From: Paenibacillus marchantiophytorum
Lineage (GTDB): Bacteria > Bacillota > Bacilli > Paenibacillales > NBRC-103111
Direction of reading: 5' to 3'
Assembly: GCF_014640555.1 (NCBI RefSeq)
Contig: NZ_BMHE01000056.1
Coordinates: 1 to 44,496 of the forward strand
DNA length: 44,496 nucleotides
In this document: one piece after another, positions 17,457 through 26,856 of the stretch
Position numbering within the stretch: the first letter of the stretch is position 1
Layout: every line of letters begins with the position of its first letter
Program-made: the position numbers and the translations under genes
Notes under the pieces: model-generated
What the model was told of the DNA's origin: nothing
Database searches by the model: none
The model's input: only the letters and a program-made list of their open reading frames with translations

Positions 17457-17548
17457 TGCTTCAATGTTATTGGGAAATGAACTAGACCCGGCACAATTCG
17501 ACGTCATATAATAAGTGGGTAGTGGTAACTTAGCGATGAGGTGATGGC

Positions 17549-20500
17549 TTGTTCAAAGACCTGCTTAATAATTTTTCCGTCTTGGCTGTCTTTATTTTTA
17601 TTTCCGTTCAATTGTTCTACAATCCTAAATTTAAAGCCATTTCGAAATGGAAATATCGTTTATTCGTAGGTCTTCTGCATGGGCTATATGGCGTCACGTT
17701 AGCGTTTCTTGGCGTTCATCTCAGTGCGAGTCATATTATGGATCTCAAAGCTGTTGCGATTCTTATGGCAACATTTATTGGGGGAGCTTATTCCGGTTTC
17801 ATAGCGACGGTTATTATGATTATTGGCAGAACGCTCATCGATCCGACCGTTTTCCTGCGAGTAACCATTGTCGCCTTCCTGATTTTCGCAGGCTGCGCCT
17901 TAGCTAATCACTACGTGCAAGACTACTTAAGGAAGTGGTCGCTGCTTATCTTATGTCCCATAGTCGTGTTATTCATGGATATGATTGTCATCTATCATCT
18001 GCCTGCGACAGATTTGGTCATTCCGGGCTTACTTCTGCACTTAGCAGCCGGGGCTTTCGTAGGCGCTTTAATTCGCTATTTCTTACGATCCGAGGAGCTG
18101 AAAGGCCAGATTCGGTCCATACAGCAGGAGCTATCAGATATTCTGAGGCTGCAGTCCGGCTTTACTTTTAAATTAAAAAGGATCCAGAATCAGTTCGTAT
18201 ATTCGATGATTGACGGTCAATTACTACGTAAATTGGGATTTAATCCATTGGATTTAAAGGATAAGAATATGCGGAATATGCCGCATATTTCGACCTCATT
18301 TTCCCAATATTTAAATGATAAATATGAAGAAGCTTGGCAGGGCAGTCAAGTTGCTTATGAAGCGAAATTACGCGGAAAGACGGTCTTTACGACTTTACAG
18401 CCCGTTTATGAAGGTGAGCAAGTGGTTGAGATTATCGGTTCCACCACAGACATTACCGAACGTACGGAAGCCGAAAGACGGATTCAGGAAAGTGAAGAGC
18501 GCTACCGGATTCTCTTTGAAAATTCACAGGAAGGGATTCTGGGATTTACAAAGGAAGGGGATATCCGCTCAGCTAACCCTAGAATAGCCCAAATTATTCA
18601 TAAAACTGCCGAATCTATTATTGGTCATGAGATGACGAGATTTCTTCCGGAAACCGAGCAATCCCGTTGGAAGCGTCACTTCCAGGAGGTCGTGCTGAAG
18701 GGCGGCAACATTCGCTTTGAACTCAGTATTCCGTCCATTGAAGGTGAGCGCAGAGATTATAGCGTTACGCTTTCAGCCTACAAGAATGCTGCTGGGGACT
18801 TGGAGGGAATCGTTGGAACCGTTCATGAATTCACAGAAGTAACGATGCGGCATGCCGCGGATCAAGCCAGCCAAGCCAAGAGCCAGTTCATTGCGAAAAT
18901 GAGCCACGAAATCAGAACCCCCCTCAATGGGATCATTGGACTTTCTCAAATTCTCGGCAAAACGCCGCTTTCGGATCACCAGAAGGACTATTTGCACAAA
19001 ATAACATCGTCGTCTCACACTTTGCTCGGCATCATCAATGATGTTCTGGATCTATCGAAGGTAGAAGCCGGCAAGTTGGAAATCGAACAGACGGGCTTCC
19101 ATCTGGACGAACTGCTCAAGGATCTCTCTAGTATACTAAGTGTCTTGTCGGACAGTCGCCAAATTGAACTTATTTTCAATACCGCGGCTGAACTGCCGAA
19201 TCATATCCTGGGTGACCCGCTGAGACTGAGTCAAATTCTCTTGAATCTTTGCAGCAATGCGATTAAATTTACAAGCGCAGGCTATGTGATGCTCGAAATT
19301 CAAATGGCTACGAGCCATTCTGCGGGAGAGATATTTCTTACCTTCACGGTGGAAGACAGTGGCATTGGCATTACCGATGATCGGCTTGCAATCATTTTTG
19401 AACCTTTTTCGCAAGCAGATGGTTCTACGAGCAGAGAGTATGGTGGAACAGGACTGGGCTTGACCATCAGTCAACACTTGATTGAACTGATGGGAGGCGT
19501 TTTACAGGTTCAAAGCGCAGTAGGGCAAGGAAGTAGTTTCACGTTCACACTGCCCTTCCATGTCATTGAATTAGCCGACCCGGATGAATGGGATTTGACT
19601 CAGGATCATACCCCGTATCAAATCCTTCTGGTTGAAGATCATCCGTTGATGCGAGGTGCCCTGCAGGATACACTTGAATCTTTTGCCTTGATTGTATCAA
19701 CGGAGCCTTGCTGGAAAGAAATGTTCGAACATTTAGAGCGTCGGCAACTTGAAAATGAGCTCTACGATGCCATTCTGCTGGATATGGAAATTGATGATAT
19801 GTACGGCATCGATACCTGGGAAACCTTCATCCGCTCGATTGATCGTGACAAGACGATTGTGGTTTGTTTGACCTCGCCTTTGGGCAAAGAAGAGATGCTG
19901 AAATTGCCGATCCAAGATCGGCCAGATGCCGTTATGATGAAACCGATTTGTCGGTTGGAGCTTTACCAAACATTGAATGCCTTGTTTCATCCGCATCTTA
20001 TAGCCGGCGGGCAGCTGTTGGCGGCTCCAACGATTGAACATTTGAAGGGTCGAATTCTGCTCGTTGAAGACAACGAAATTAATCAGCAGGTGGCCCTCGA
20101 GATCCTCGAGGAACGGGGATATGACATTATCACAGCTGAGAATGGGCAGGATGCCATCGATAAACTAGCCTCTGAAGCGATTGATTTGATCCTTCTGGAT
20201 ATCCATATGCCAATTATGGATGGCGTTGAAGCTACCAAGCTGATCAGAGAGCATGAGGCATACCGGCACATCCCGATAATTGGACTGACGGCCAATGTCG
20301 TGAAACAGGATCATGAGCGCTATTTGCGCATCGGGATGGATGATGTCCTTAGTAAACCATTGGATGTGAATCGCTTGTTCAGTGTAATAGGCAAATGGCT
20401 TTTGCCGCCAGTTGCTCGTCCAACACGCTTGCAAGAGCAGGGAGATGCCTTCTATATGAGAATTGAAGCCATTGATTGGAGGACAGCGCTGGCGCGTCTG

Positions 20501-20776
20501 GAAGGCAAAGAAGCCATTCTAACGGTCATGCTTCAACTGTTCAAACGGAATTATACGACCTTTGCTGAACAAGTAACGGATTCCATGCGGAATCAGGATT
20601 GGGCGGCAGCCAAACGTGCTGTGCATACCTTGATCGGTGTTGCGGGAAGTCTATCCGCGCATGACTTGCATGAAGCAGCATGCCGGTTGGAAACGACAAT
20701 TCTGCTGCGAGATGACTTCTTTGTGCCGCTTCGTGACGTTACTGTGCAGATCGAGCGAATTACGAATTTTGTGTAG
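17549..20776 (+). CDS. Hybrid sensor histidine kinase, LytS-type 5TM receptor, two PAS, two receivers, HPt
   Basis: 1075 residues, TTG start 17549 with GAGGTG about 6 bp upstream. The N-terminal 190 residues are hydrophobic membrane segments of the 5TM-LYT type (GGAYSGFIATVIMIIGRTLIDP). Two PAS domains follow (about 205-310 and 315-430), then HisKA with the phospho-His in KMSHEIRTPLNGIIGLS (about 453) and a HATPase (VEDSGIGI, GGTGLGLTI). Receiver 1 runs from about 689 (ILLVEDHPLMRG, LLDMEID) and receiver 2 from about 834 (ILLVEDNEINQQ, LLDIHMPIMDG, SKPLD). A C-terminal HPt carries His in AVHTLIGVAGSL (about 1025). This is a complete internal phosphorelay; the final regulator is not identifiable here. 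Its stop is 12 bp before the acetyltransferase start. Confidence 0.93.
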   Translation: MFKDLLNNFSVLAVFIFISVQLFYNPKFKAISKWKYRLFVGLLHGLYGVTLAFLGVHLSASHIMDLKAVAILMATFIGGAYSGFIATVIMIIGRTLIDPTVFLRVTIVAFLIFAGCALANHYVQDYLRKWSLLILCPIVVLFMDMIVIYHLPATDLVIPGLLLHLAAGAFVGALIRYFLRSEELKGQIRSIQQELSDILRLQSGFTFKLKRIQNQFVYSMIDGQLLRKLGFNPLDLKDKNMRNMPHISTSFSQYLNDKYEEAWQGSQVAYEAKLRGKTVFTTLQPVYEGEQVVEIIGSTTDITERTEAERRIQESEERYRILFENSQEGILGFTKEGDIRSANPRIAQIIHKTAESIIGHEMTRFLPETEQSRWKRHFQEVVLKGGNIRFELSIPSIEGERRDYSVTLSAYKNAAGDLEGIVGTVHEFTEVTMRHAADQASQAKSQFIAKMSHEIRTPLNGIIGLSQILGKTPLSDHQKDYLHKITSSSHTLLGIINDVLDLSKVEAGKLEIEQTGFHLDELLKDLSSILSVLSDSRQIELIFNTAAELPNHILGDPLRLSQILLNLCSNAIKFTSAGYVMLEIQMATSHSAGEIFLTFTVEDSGIGITDDRLAIIFEPFSQADGSTSREYGGTGLGLTISQHLIELMGGVLQVQSAVGQGSSFTFTLPFHVIELADPDEWDLTQDHTPYQILLVEDHPLMRGALQDTLESFALIVSTEPCWKEMFEHLERRQLENELYDAILLDMEIDDMYGIDTWETFIRSIDRDKTIVVCLTSPLGKEEMLKLPIQDRPDAVMMKPICRLELYQTLNALFHPHLIAGGQLLAAPTIEHLKGRILLVEDNEINQQVALEILEERGYDIITAENGQDAIDKLASEAIDLILLDIHMPIMDGVEATKLIREHEAYRHIPIIGLTANVVKQDHERYLRIGMDDVLSKPLDVNRLFSVIGKWLLPPVARPTRLQEQGDAFYMRIEAIDWRTALARLEGKEAILTVMLQLFKRNYTTFAEQVTDSMRNQDWAAAKRAVHTLIGVAGSLSAHDLHEAACRLETTILLRDDFFVPLRDVTVQIERITNFV

Positions 20777-20788
20777 GAGGGTTTACTT

Positions 20789-21292
20789 TTGGAGTTGATT
20801 CGACTGTGGGAGCAAGAAATTCCGCAAGTGCAGGAACTGATGATGGATGTGGTCTCACGACTTCCTTCCGAAGCGCTGTATGCGATGGATCGAATTGAAG
20901 CGCTGTATGCTTATTTGGAACAGGATAGCGAGATTTATGGCGTTTATGAAGCTGACAAGCTGGTGGCTTTTACGATGCTTGCCTTCCCGGCATTCAGCGA
21001 AAGCAATCTCGGACGAGAATTTGGCGTACCCGAGAGTGATCTGGCCAAAGTAGCTTCGCTGGAGGGATCGATTGTTCATGAATCGGTCAGGGGGAGAGGA
21101 TTGCAGCGGCATTTCCATGCAAGGAGAGAGCAGCTTTCACGCGAAAAGGGAATGAAGTATTTGTATGCAACCGTGCATCCTGACAATGCCGTAAGCCGGA
21201 GAAACCTGGAAGCTGCCGGTTTAACCGTGCAGTTCTCACGCCTGATGTATGGCGGGCTTCCTCGGCTTTGCTACGCCAAAAAGTTAGAGTAA
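20789..21292 (+). CDS. GNAT family N-acetyltransferase
   Basis: 167 residues, TTG start 20789 with TAGGAGG 8 bp upstream. The acetyl-CoA binding segment is visible as SIVHESVRGRGLQRHFHARREQL (V..xxRGxG pattern), followed by MKYLYATVHPDNAVSRRNLEAAGL, the typical GNAT C-terminal strand and helix. The substrate is unknown. The 12-bp gap and strong ribosome site after the hybrid kinase indicate cotranscription with it. Confidence 0.9.
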   Translation: MELIRLWEQEIPQVQELMMDVVSRLPSEALYAMDRIEALYAYLEQDSEIYGVYEADKLVAFTMLAFPAFSESNLGREFGVPESDLAKVASLEGSIVHESVRGRGLQRHFHARREQLSREKGMKYLYATVHPDNAVSRRNLEAAGLTVQFSRLMYGGLPRLCYAKKLE

Positions 21293-21296
21293 CAGG

Positions 21297-21340
21297 GCTC
21301 GACGTAGCTTCCCGTGCTGGACTAGTGGGAAGCGGCGAGC
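21297..21340. terminator. Hairpin between convergent genes
   Basis: GCTCG and AGCTTCCC pair with GGGAAGC and CGAGC around a 13-base loop. It overlaps the 3' end of the ParB-like gene and lacks a strong T-run on either side, so it is a weaker terminator candidate. Confidence 0.45.
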
Positions 21341-22371
21341 TCCTTCACTTTTTTCCAGGCTTCCAGCTGTTTCTCTAATTGTTCGACCAGTGTGGCAAGA
21401 TCCGTCACTAGCTGGTCTTGGTCAGCACCATGCAGGTTCAAATCCTCTCCTTGGATGAGTTCAACGGGAGCAGGCAAAACCGACAATAGCTGCTGAACCT
21501 TGCTGTGAATGATGCTTAAGCCTCCATACTCTACGGTTGTATGAATGGCGGGAGTCTTCGTCTCGCTGGCAGCTGCAACCAGTATGGACGCCGCTGCATC
21601 AACTTTGGGCGCTTTCGTAGGCGCTTTGACCGGAGCAGCAGGAGCGGGCTTGGCTCGTTCTGCGCGGTTGTTTTGGAAGTTGGACCAAGTCTCAACGAGA
21701 TCGCGTCCGGATTTGTAGAGCAGCTTGCCTTTGGTGCTTTCGGAAATGTCTTTATCCTTAAACATTTTGGCGATTTTCTTGACATCGCTGACAGGCATTT
21801 CGTCCCGTGCCATAATGAGCGCGAGCGGATCGCGATGTTCCATCGGCAAATCTTTGAGCGGCAGCAATTGATCTTCGGTCAGCTTGTCTTTGCGAATCTC
21901 CGTTCCGCTGACGATCAGCTTTTTGACACTGTTGCCGAATTTCAGCAAATCACATTTGTTTTTGATATAAGCTTCGGGTTTGCCCAGTTTGCCGGAAAGA
22001 TATTTAATCGATGAACTAAACTTGGCATCATTCATCAATTTATGGAAAGCCTCAGCTTCCTCAATTGGTGAGAAGCCTTCGCGTGTCAAATTCTCCGCAA
22101 TTTGCTCCAAATAGATCTCAAGCTCGTCCGTAACTGTAGATACTATGCAGGACATGGTTGCTTTTCCAAGCATTTTACTTGCCTTGTAACGGCGGTTTCC
22201 ATAAATAATTTTGTAGCGGTTATCCGCTGTCGTTCTTACCTTAATCGGGGAAAGCAAACCGATTTCCTCAATGCTTTTCATAAGTTCCTGCAGCGCTTCT
22301 TCATCGAATTGGTATCTGGGTTGATCCGTATCTTCGTCAATTAAAGCTATCGGGATTTCATGTATATTCAT
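21322..22371 (-). CDS. ParB/Spo0J-like nuclease-domain protein, stand-alone
   Basis: 349 residues. The chosen start is ATG 22371 (MNIHEIPIALIDEDTDQPR) with GGAG 7 bp upstream; the ATG 21 bp earlier lacks a site. The ParB N-terminal domain shows the box I-like IDEDTDQPRYQFDEEALQ, ELMKSIEEIGLLSPIKVR and the box II motif YGNRRYKASK. A helical central domain (IEEAEAFHKLMND, LSGKLGKPEAYIKNKCDLL) resembles the ParB helix-turn-helix. An Ala/Pro/Lys-rich linker (about 243-275) and a C-terminal helical tail follow. No parA is adjacent, so a role in chromosome segregation is unlikely; a specialised DNA-binding CTPase-like role is possible. It is transcribed against the flanking signalling genes. Confidence 0.85.
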   Translation of the reverse strand: MNIHEIPIALIDEDTDQPRYQFDEEALQELMKSIEEIGLLSPIKVRTTADNRYKIIYGNRRYKASKMLGKATMSCIVSTVTDELEIYLEQIAENLTREGFSPIEEAEAFHKLMNDAKFSSSIKYLSGKLGKPEAYIKNKCDLLKFGNSVKKLIVSGTEIRKDKLTEDQLLPLKDLPMEHRDPLALIMARDEMPVSDVKKIAKMFKDKDISESTKGKLLYKSGRDLVETWSNFQNNRAERAKPAPAAPVKAPTKAPKVDAAASILVAAASETKTPAIHTTVEYGGLSIIHSKVQQLLSVLPAPVELIQGEDLNLHGADQDQLVTDLATLVEQLEKQLEAWKKVKELAASH

Positions 22372-22577
22372 GTGAGATCTCCATTCCATCAAGTGTTCTT
22401 CTACTTAGTATATAACAAGGTTGAAATCGTGGCGAGCAGCCTTTGTTGCTTGCTTAGACGGCGCTTGGGTCCTTTCACAATAAAAAACATTGCATCAAGA
22501 GGATTTTAAATGAAATAATAGAGAGAATAGTGGTCGCAACAGGATCTAATAACAGCATTGCCTAGGAGTAGATTAGT

Positions 22578-24893
22578 ATGAAAACGATGCAATACACGAT
22601 AATCGCACTAATTTTCGTCCTATTGGTTTCATCGTCTGAATTCGTGCTGGAGAAGTATCACGAATCCTTGCTTCATGAGTTAACCGTAACCGAACAATCG
22701 CAATTATCATCGAAAGCGTTGGCATTGCAATCTGTCATTGACCGTAATTTTAATTTGATGGTCAGTCTAGAAGCTTATGTGAGTTCAACGTATCTGCGAA
22801 ATAAAGATGACCAAGAAGTCCTGAATTACATTGCTTCATTATATGTCGGGGCTCAGGCTTCAACGCTCAATTTGATTATTGCTCCCAAAGGGATAGTCAA
22901 ATTCGTTTATCCGATCGAAGGCAACGAAAGTATTCAGCAATGGGATTTACTGAATGATCCGCGGCCGAATGTCCAACAACAAATTGTAAGGGCTTTGCGT
23001 GCCAAGCGAATGACCATGGACGGTCCCTTTGATTTGCTGCAAGGTATCCGTGGTGTGGTTGCGCGTAAGCCTTTATATCAGGACGGCGTATTCTGGGGCT
23101 TCGTTTCGGTTGGCGTAAATTTGAAGCAATTGCTGAACGAAGCGGAAGTTAACGATAAGGATACCCAAGCGCTGCAAATTGCGATTCGCAGTCCTGGACA
23201 GCCAGCTTTTTTTGGAGATGACCAAGTTTTCCAGCAAAATCCTATGATCGCTCACATTACACTCTCGGAAAACCAATGGGAACTCGCTGCGCTGCCGAAG
23301 GAAAGTGCCGTTCACAGCATCGATCGCTCCATCCTGATGATCCGCAGTTCATTCATCTCCGTTCTGCTGCTGGGTATTTTGTTTATCCTGTATATCAATC
23401 GACAGCGGGATAAACTGAGTCGTGCCGTAAATGATCGTACGCAAGAGCTGCGGCTAGCCAATGAGGGCTTAACCGAAATGAATGATAAGCTGCTTGCTGG
23501 GCAGCAAGAATTGTTTAATTCCAATAGTCGCTTGCAGGAATCAGAGCAGATGCTCTCCTACTTGGCGTATCATGATGTCCTGACAGGCATCCATAATCGT
23601 GCCCATTTTCAAATGGTTCTGAAAGAACAAATCACTTTATGTGAAACCTGCCATTCTTCCTTAGCGGTACTTTTCTTTGATTTGGATAACTTCAAAATGG
23701 TGAATGACTCCCATGGTCATCATATGGGGGATCTAATGCTCATGGAAGTTGTGGGGAGGATTCAACAATCAGGGTTGCCATTTCACACATTCTCCAGATT
23801 TGGTGGCGATGAATTTGCTATCTTGCTGGACACTTGTACAAGTGAGCTGGATATCCAGTTGTTCTGTGAACAACTTATCGAAGTGTTGAAGCCGCCTTGC
23901 CTGCTCTCGAATCGTGCATTTTTTATTAGCGCAAGTATTGGGATTGTGCAGTATCCCTACGGCGGCTTAACTTGGGAAGCTCTGCTCAAAAATGCCGATA
24001 TAGCGATGTACATAGCGAAGAAAGTGAGCGGCAGCTCCTACAGCTTCTTTAATGAGCAAATGGCGATGAATTCGCTAACGAAGCTCGAAATGGGCAATCA
24101 TTTGCGCCAATCGCTTGAGCGCAACGAACTTGAAATTGTGTATCAACCTCAAGTGGATTGCCATTTAGGCCAAATCGTCGGTGTGGAGGCTCTTCTGCGA
24201 TGGAATCATACGACCAAAGGTTATATATCGCCAGCGGACTTCATCCCATTAGCGGAAGAAATTGGAACCATCGTGGAAATTGGGGAATGGGTGCTTCGCG
24301 GCGCTTGCAAGCAGATGAAAGCTTGGCAGAGGGAAACAGCAACCCCGCTGACTATCTCCGTCAATCTTTCTGTGAAACAATTGAATGATGAGCGTTTTGT
24401 AGAAACAGTGAGCCGAATTTTGGCCGAAACCGGACTGGAAGCCAAATATCTGGAGATGGAAATTACGGAGAATGTCGCTATGAAGGACGAGCAGTTGGAT
24501 GCGCTCCGCTGCTTGAGGCTGTTGGGTATTGCCATATCGGTGGATGATTTCGGCACCCATTACTCTTCGTTAAGCTATTTGAAAAGGTTCCCAGTGACCA
24601 AAATCAAGCTCGACCAATCCTTTGTCCGCGGCGTGCAAACGGATGATAAGGATCGCGCGATGATCATTGCCATTATTTCTGTAGCGACCTCCTTTCAGCT
24701 GAAGATTATTGCAGAAGGCGTTGAAACAGAAGAGCAAGCCAGATTCTTGGTTGCTAACGGCTGCAGCCACATCCAAGGCTTCTATTTCTTCCGTCCGATG
24801 AATGCCGAACAAATGCTAGCGGCCATGCAGGAAAGCTTGCAGCAGAAGCTGGCGTTCCTGACGACGGGAACCCCCCGCCGTTACTTTTCGTGA
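22578..24893 (+). CDS. Membrane GGDEF-EAL protein with extracytoplasmic CHASE-like sensor
   Basis: 771 residues, ATG 22578 after TAGGAG. TM1 is at about 6-24. An extracytoplasmic domain of about 220 residues resembles CHASE (FDLLQGIRGVVARKPLY, GVFWGFVSVGVNL). TM2 is at about 253-273, followed by a coiled-coil. The GGDEF domain has an intact motif in FSRFGGDEFAILLD (about 409) preceded by DLDNFKMVNDSHGH. The EAL domain is also intact (GVEALLRWNH, EMEITENVA, VDDFGTHYSSL, KIKLDQSF, AEGVET). It could make or degrade cyclic di-GMP depending on input. It is the second c-di-GMP enzyme within 8 kb. Independent unit, closed by a strong terminator. Confidence 0.93.
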   Translation: MKTMQYTIIALIFVLLVSSSEFVLEKYHESLLHELTVTEQSQLSSKALALQSVIDRNFNLMVSLEAYVSSTYLRNKDDQEVLNYIASLYVGAQASTLNLIIAPKGIVKFVYPIEGNESIQQWDLLNDPRPNVQQQIVRALRAKRMTMDGPFDLLQGIRGVVARKPLYQDGVFWGFVSVGVNLKQLLNEAEVNDKDTQALQIAIRSPGQPAFFGDDQVFQQNPMIAHITLSENQWELAALPKESAVHSIDRSILMIRSSFISVLLLGILFILYINRQRDKLSRAVNDRTQELRLANEGLTEMNDKLLAGQQELFNSNSRLQESEQMLSYLAYHDVLTGIHNRAHFQMVLKEQITLCETCHSSLAVLFFDLDNFKMVNDSHGHHMGDLMLMEVVGRIQQSGLPFHTFSRFGGDEFAILLDTCTSELDIQLFCEQLIEVLKPPCLLSNRAFFISASIGIVQYPYGGLTWEALLKNADIAMYIAKKVSGSSYSFFNEQMAMNSLTKLEMGNHLRQSLERNELEIVYQPQVDCHLGQIVGVEALLRWNHTTKGYISPADFIPLAEEIGTIVEIGEWVLRGACKQMKAWQRETATPLTISVNLSVKQLNDERFVETVSRILAETGLEAKYLEMEITENVAMKDEQLDALRCLRLLGIAISVDDFGTHYSSLSYLKRFPVTKIKLDQSFVRGVQTDDKDRAMIIAIISVATSFQLKIIAEGVETEEQARFLVANGCSHIQGFYFFRPMNAEQMLAAMQESLQQKLAFLTTGTPRRYFS

Positions 24894-24906
24894 AATGAAC
24901 ATAGAA

Positions 24907-24953
24907 AAATAGCAGCTGCCCAAAGGAATAAGAGCCTTTGGAAGCTGCTATTT
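24907..24953. terminator. Bidirectional terminator
   Basis: AAATAGCAGCT pairs with AGCTGCTATTT, with an inner CCAAAGG/CCTTTGG stem. It sits between convergent genes ending at 24893 and 24957. Confidence 0.9.
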
Positions 24954-24956
24954 GCG

Positions 24957-25763
24957 TTACAGTTGAACAACTTGTTTTTGTTTGTTTTTGAAATAGACCC
25001 ACTGTTTGAAGCCGATTTCTTTCAAGGTTTGACGTACTTCCTCCCAGTCATCCGCTACGCGGCCAGGGATATGGGCATCGGAGCCGAAGGTCACTTCAAC
25101 ACCATAATGAAGCGCTTGCTCCAGGATTTCGCGGGAAGGATACCAACCGCCCACATCTTTGGTTTTACCGGAAGTGTTAATTTCAATGGCTACACCGGAT
25201 TCCCCGATGATTTTCAAGGTTTCATTGACTTTAGGGGTAGCGATATCGGAGAAAGCCGGATAGAAGCCTTTCATTGCATCGATATGACCCAGGATGTTGA
25301 ACATGCCGGAACGCGCAGATTCGGCGATAAGTCGGTAGTATTCTTCTTTCTGCTCGATCTTCTGTGCTTCGTTTAGCTTGTTCCATCTATTGCGGTTGAA
25401 AATACTGACACCACCGGATAAGTGAACGGAACCGATGATATAGTCAAACGGATATTTGGCATATTCCTGTTGATAAATAGCGGTATGCTCAGGGAAATAA
25501 TCGGATTCGACCCCAAGCAGGACGTCAATTTTGCCTTCGTATTCTTTTTTAAGCTGGAGGACTTCCTCGATATAACGCGGGAACTCGCTTTTCGCCATGG
25601 CAATTAAGGGCTGGGCGTGATCCTCGCTGCTTCCGAAATAGGGGGAATGATCCGAGATGCCGATGACTTGCAAGCCACCTGCTATCGCAGCCTCGATATA
25701 GTCGCGAATGGTATTCTGTGCGTGTCCACAGCGGTCATGATGGGTATGTAGATCGAATTTCAT
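24957..25763 (-). CDS. PHP-family histidinol-phosphatase-like protein
   Basis: 268 residues, the size of HisK/HisJ-type histidinol phosphatases. PHP metal motifs: MKFDLHTHHDRCGHA at the start, VIGISDHSPYF, LLGVESDYFPE, YIIGSVHL, ILGHIDAMKGF, EINTSGK, and the final TFGSDAHIPGRV. The start is ATG 25763 with AGGAGG upstream. The family dephosphorylates L-histidinol phosphate in the cytoplasm. There are no his genes nearby, so it may serve as an unlinked biosynthetic enzyme or a general PHP phosphoesterase. Confidence 0.88.
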   Translation of the reverse strand: MKFDLHTHHDRCGHAQNTIRDYIEAAIAGGLQVIGISDHSPYFGSSEDHAQPLIAMAKSEFPRYIEEVLQLKKEYEGKIDVLLGVESDYFPEHTAIYQQEYAKYPFDYIIGSVHLSGGVSIFNRNRWNKLNEAQKIEQKEEYYRLIAESARSGMFNILGHIDAMKGFYPAFSDIATPKVNETLKIIGESGVAIEINTSGKTKDVGGWYPSREILEQALHYGVEVTFGSDAHIPGRVADDWEEVRQTLKEIGFKQWVYFKNKQKQVVQL

Positions 25764-25809
25764 AAGTGACCTCCTATAAAGTAGTACAAGAGCTTCATGA
25801 GAAAATAGC

Positions 25810-26712
25810 TTATTCAGAGCCGAGAAATTGGGTTTCCGGCATTCCTTTCAAATCACGCAGGAACTGCTGCATGGCAGAATTCAAGTAGCGTCCTGATTTA
25901 TATACTACACCTACTGGATGGGTAATATCCAATTCATTTACCTTTACCATCTTGAGTGACCCGTGTTTGAGTTCATCGGCAACGGACATCTTAGAGATGA
26001 TGGCGACGCCAAGATTCAACTCGACCATCCGCTTCACTTCTTCACTGCTGGATAGCTCCATTACAATATGCGGCGAAACGTCATAGGTTTTGAAGATTTG
26101 ATCGACAAACCGACGCCCAGCTGTTTCCGGAGACAGCGTAATGAACGGAATGTTGCGCAGCTTTTCAATGGACAGATGGGCAAAACGGGCAAGTGGATGA
26201 TGGGTGGAGACGATCAGCTCAAAAGTATCGTAGTAAAGAACCGATGTTTCCAAAGCCTGGTTTTTTTCGAATAAATACGTGATTCCGATATCGATCTGGC
26301 TGTTCTCGACGGAGGTCATAATTTGCGAGGAAGTCATGGAGTGAATCGTCGTTTTGATCAAAGGGAACTGATCCTGGAAGTAGGAAAGCACCCTGGGTAA
26401 AATCTGCATCGCGATGGAAGTCGTTGTGCCAATATGAATATGGCCTTGTGGCGTTAAATGCAAGTCGGACAATCGCTGTTTGAGATCACTGGCTATTCGC
26501 AGCATCTTCTCAGCATGTTCCAAGAACAGTTTGCCGCTATCCGTCAACGTAACAGGTTGATTACGATCAATAAGTATCGTGCCGAATTCGTCTTCAAGAC
26601 TCTTAATTTGGGCGGAAACGGCAGGTTGGGTCAAGTTAAGAATTTCGCCAGCTTTGCGAAAGCTCATCGTTTTGGATATGGTGAGCAATGTTTCTAACTG
26701 GTTCATATTCAT
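25810..26712 (-). CDS. LysR family transcriptional regulator
   Basis: 300 residues. The N-terminal helix-turn-helix reads MNQLETLLTISKTMSFRKAGEILNLTQPAVSAQIKSLE in outline, followed by a linker helix and a periplasmic-binding-like effector domain (HIHIGTTTSIAMQILPRVL, LGVAIISKMSVADEL). AGGAGG lies 7 bp before ATG 26712 and only 1 bp before the ATG at 26718, so 26712 is preferred. It is divergent from the MFS exporter operon across 212 bp. Its target and ligand are unknown; it resembles the CysL/CbbR-like branch. Confidence 0.9.
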   Translation of the reverse strand: MNMNQLETLLTISKTMSFRKAGEILNLTQPAVSAQIKSLEDEFGTILIDRNQPVTLTDSGKLFLEHAEKMLRIASDLKQRLSDLHLTPQGHIHIGTTTSIAMQILPRVLSYFQDQFPLIKTTIHSMTSSQIMTSVENSQIDIGITYLFEKNQALETSVLYYDTFELIVSTHHPLARFAHLSIEKLRNIPFITLSPETAGRRFVDQIFKTYDVSPHIVMELSSSEEVKRMVELNLGVAIISKMSVADELKHGSLKMVKVNELDITHPVGVVYKSGRYLNSAMQQFLRDLKGMPETQFLGSE

Positions 26713-26856
26713 GCGCATACCTCCTGCTTATAATAGGTTTAGACTTACAAATAAAATTTATCGAAATTGTAAAGGACATAAAAACCTTTTGTAAGCTTAT
26801 TATATGATAGGAAGAGCAGCATCGGCAAATATTTCTGTCTGACAGAGGAAATCCCA

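Noticed and set aside
21541..22014. 157-residue frame antisense to the ParB-like gene
   Set aside because: Shadow of the coding strand; composition is rich in Phe and Arg without motifs.
24957..25763. Evidence for a histidine biosynthesis operon
   Set aside because: Only the PHP phosphatase is present; neighbours are unrelated.
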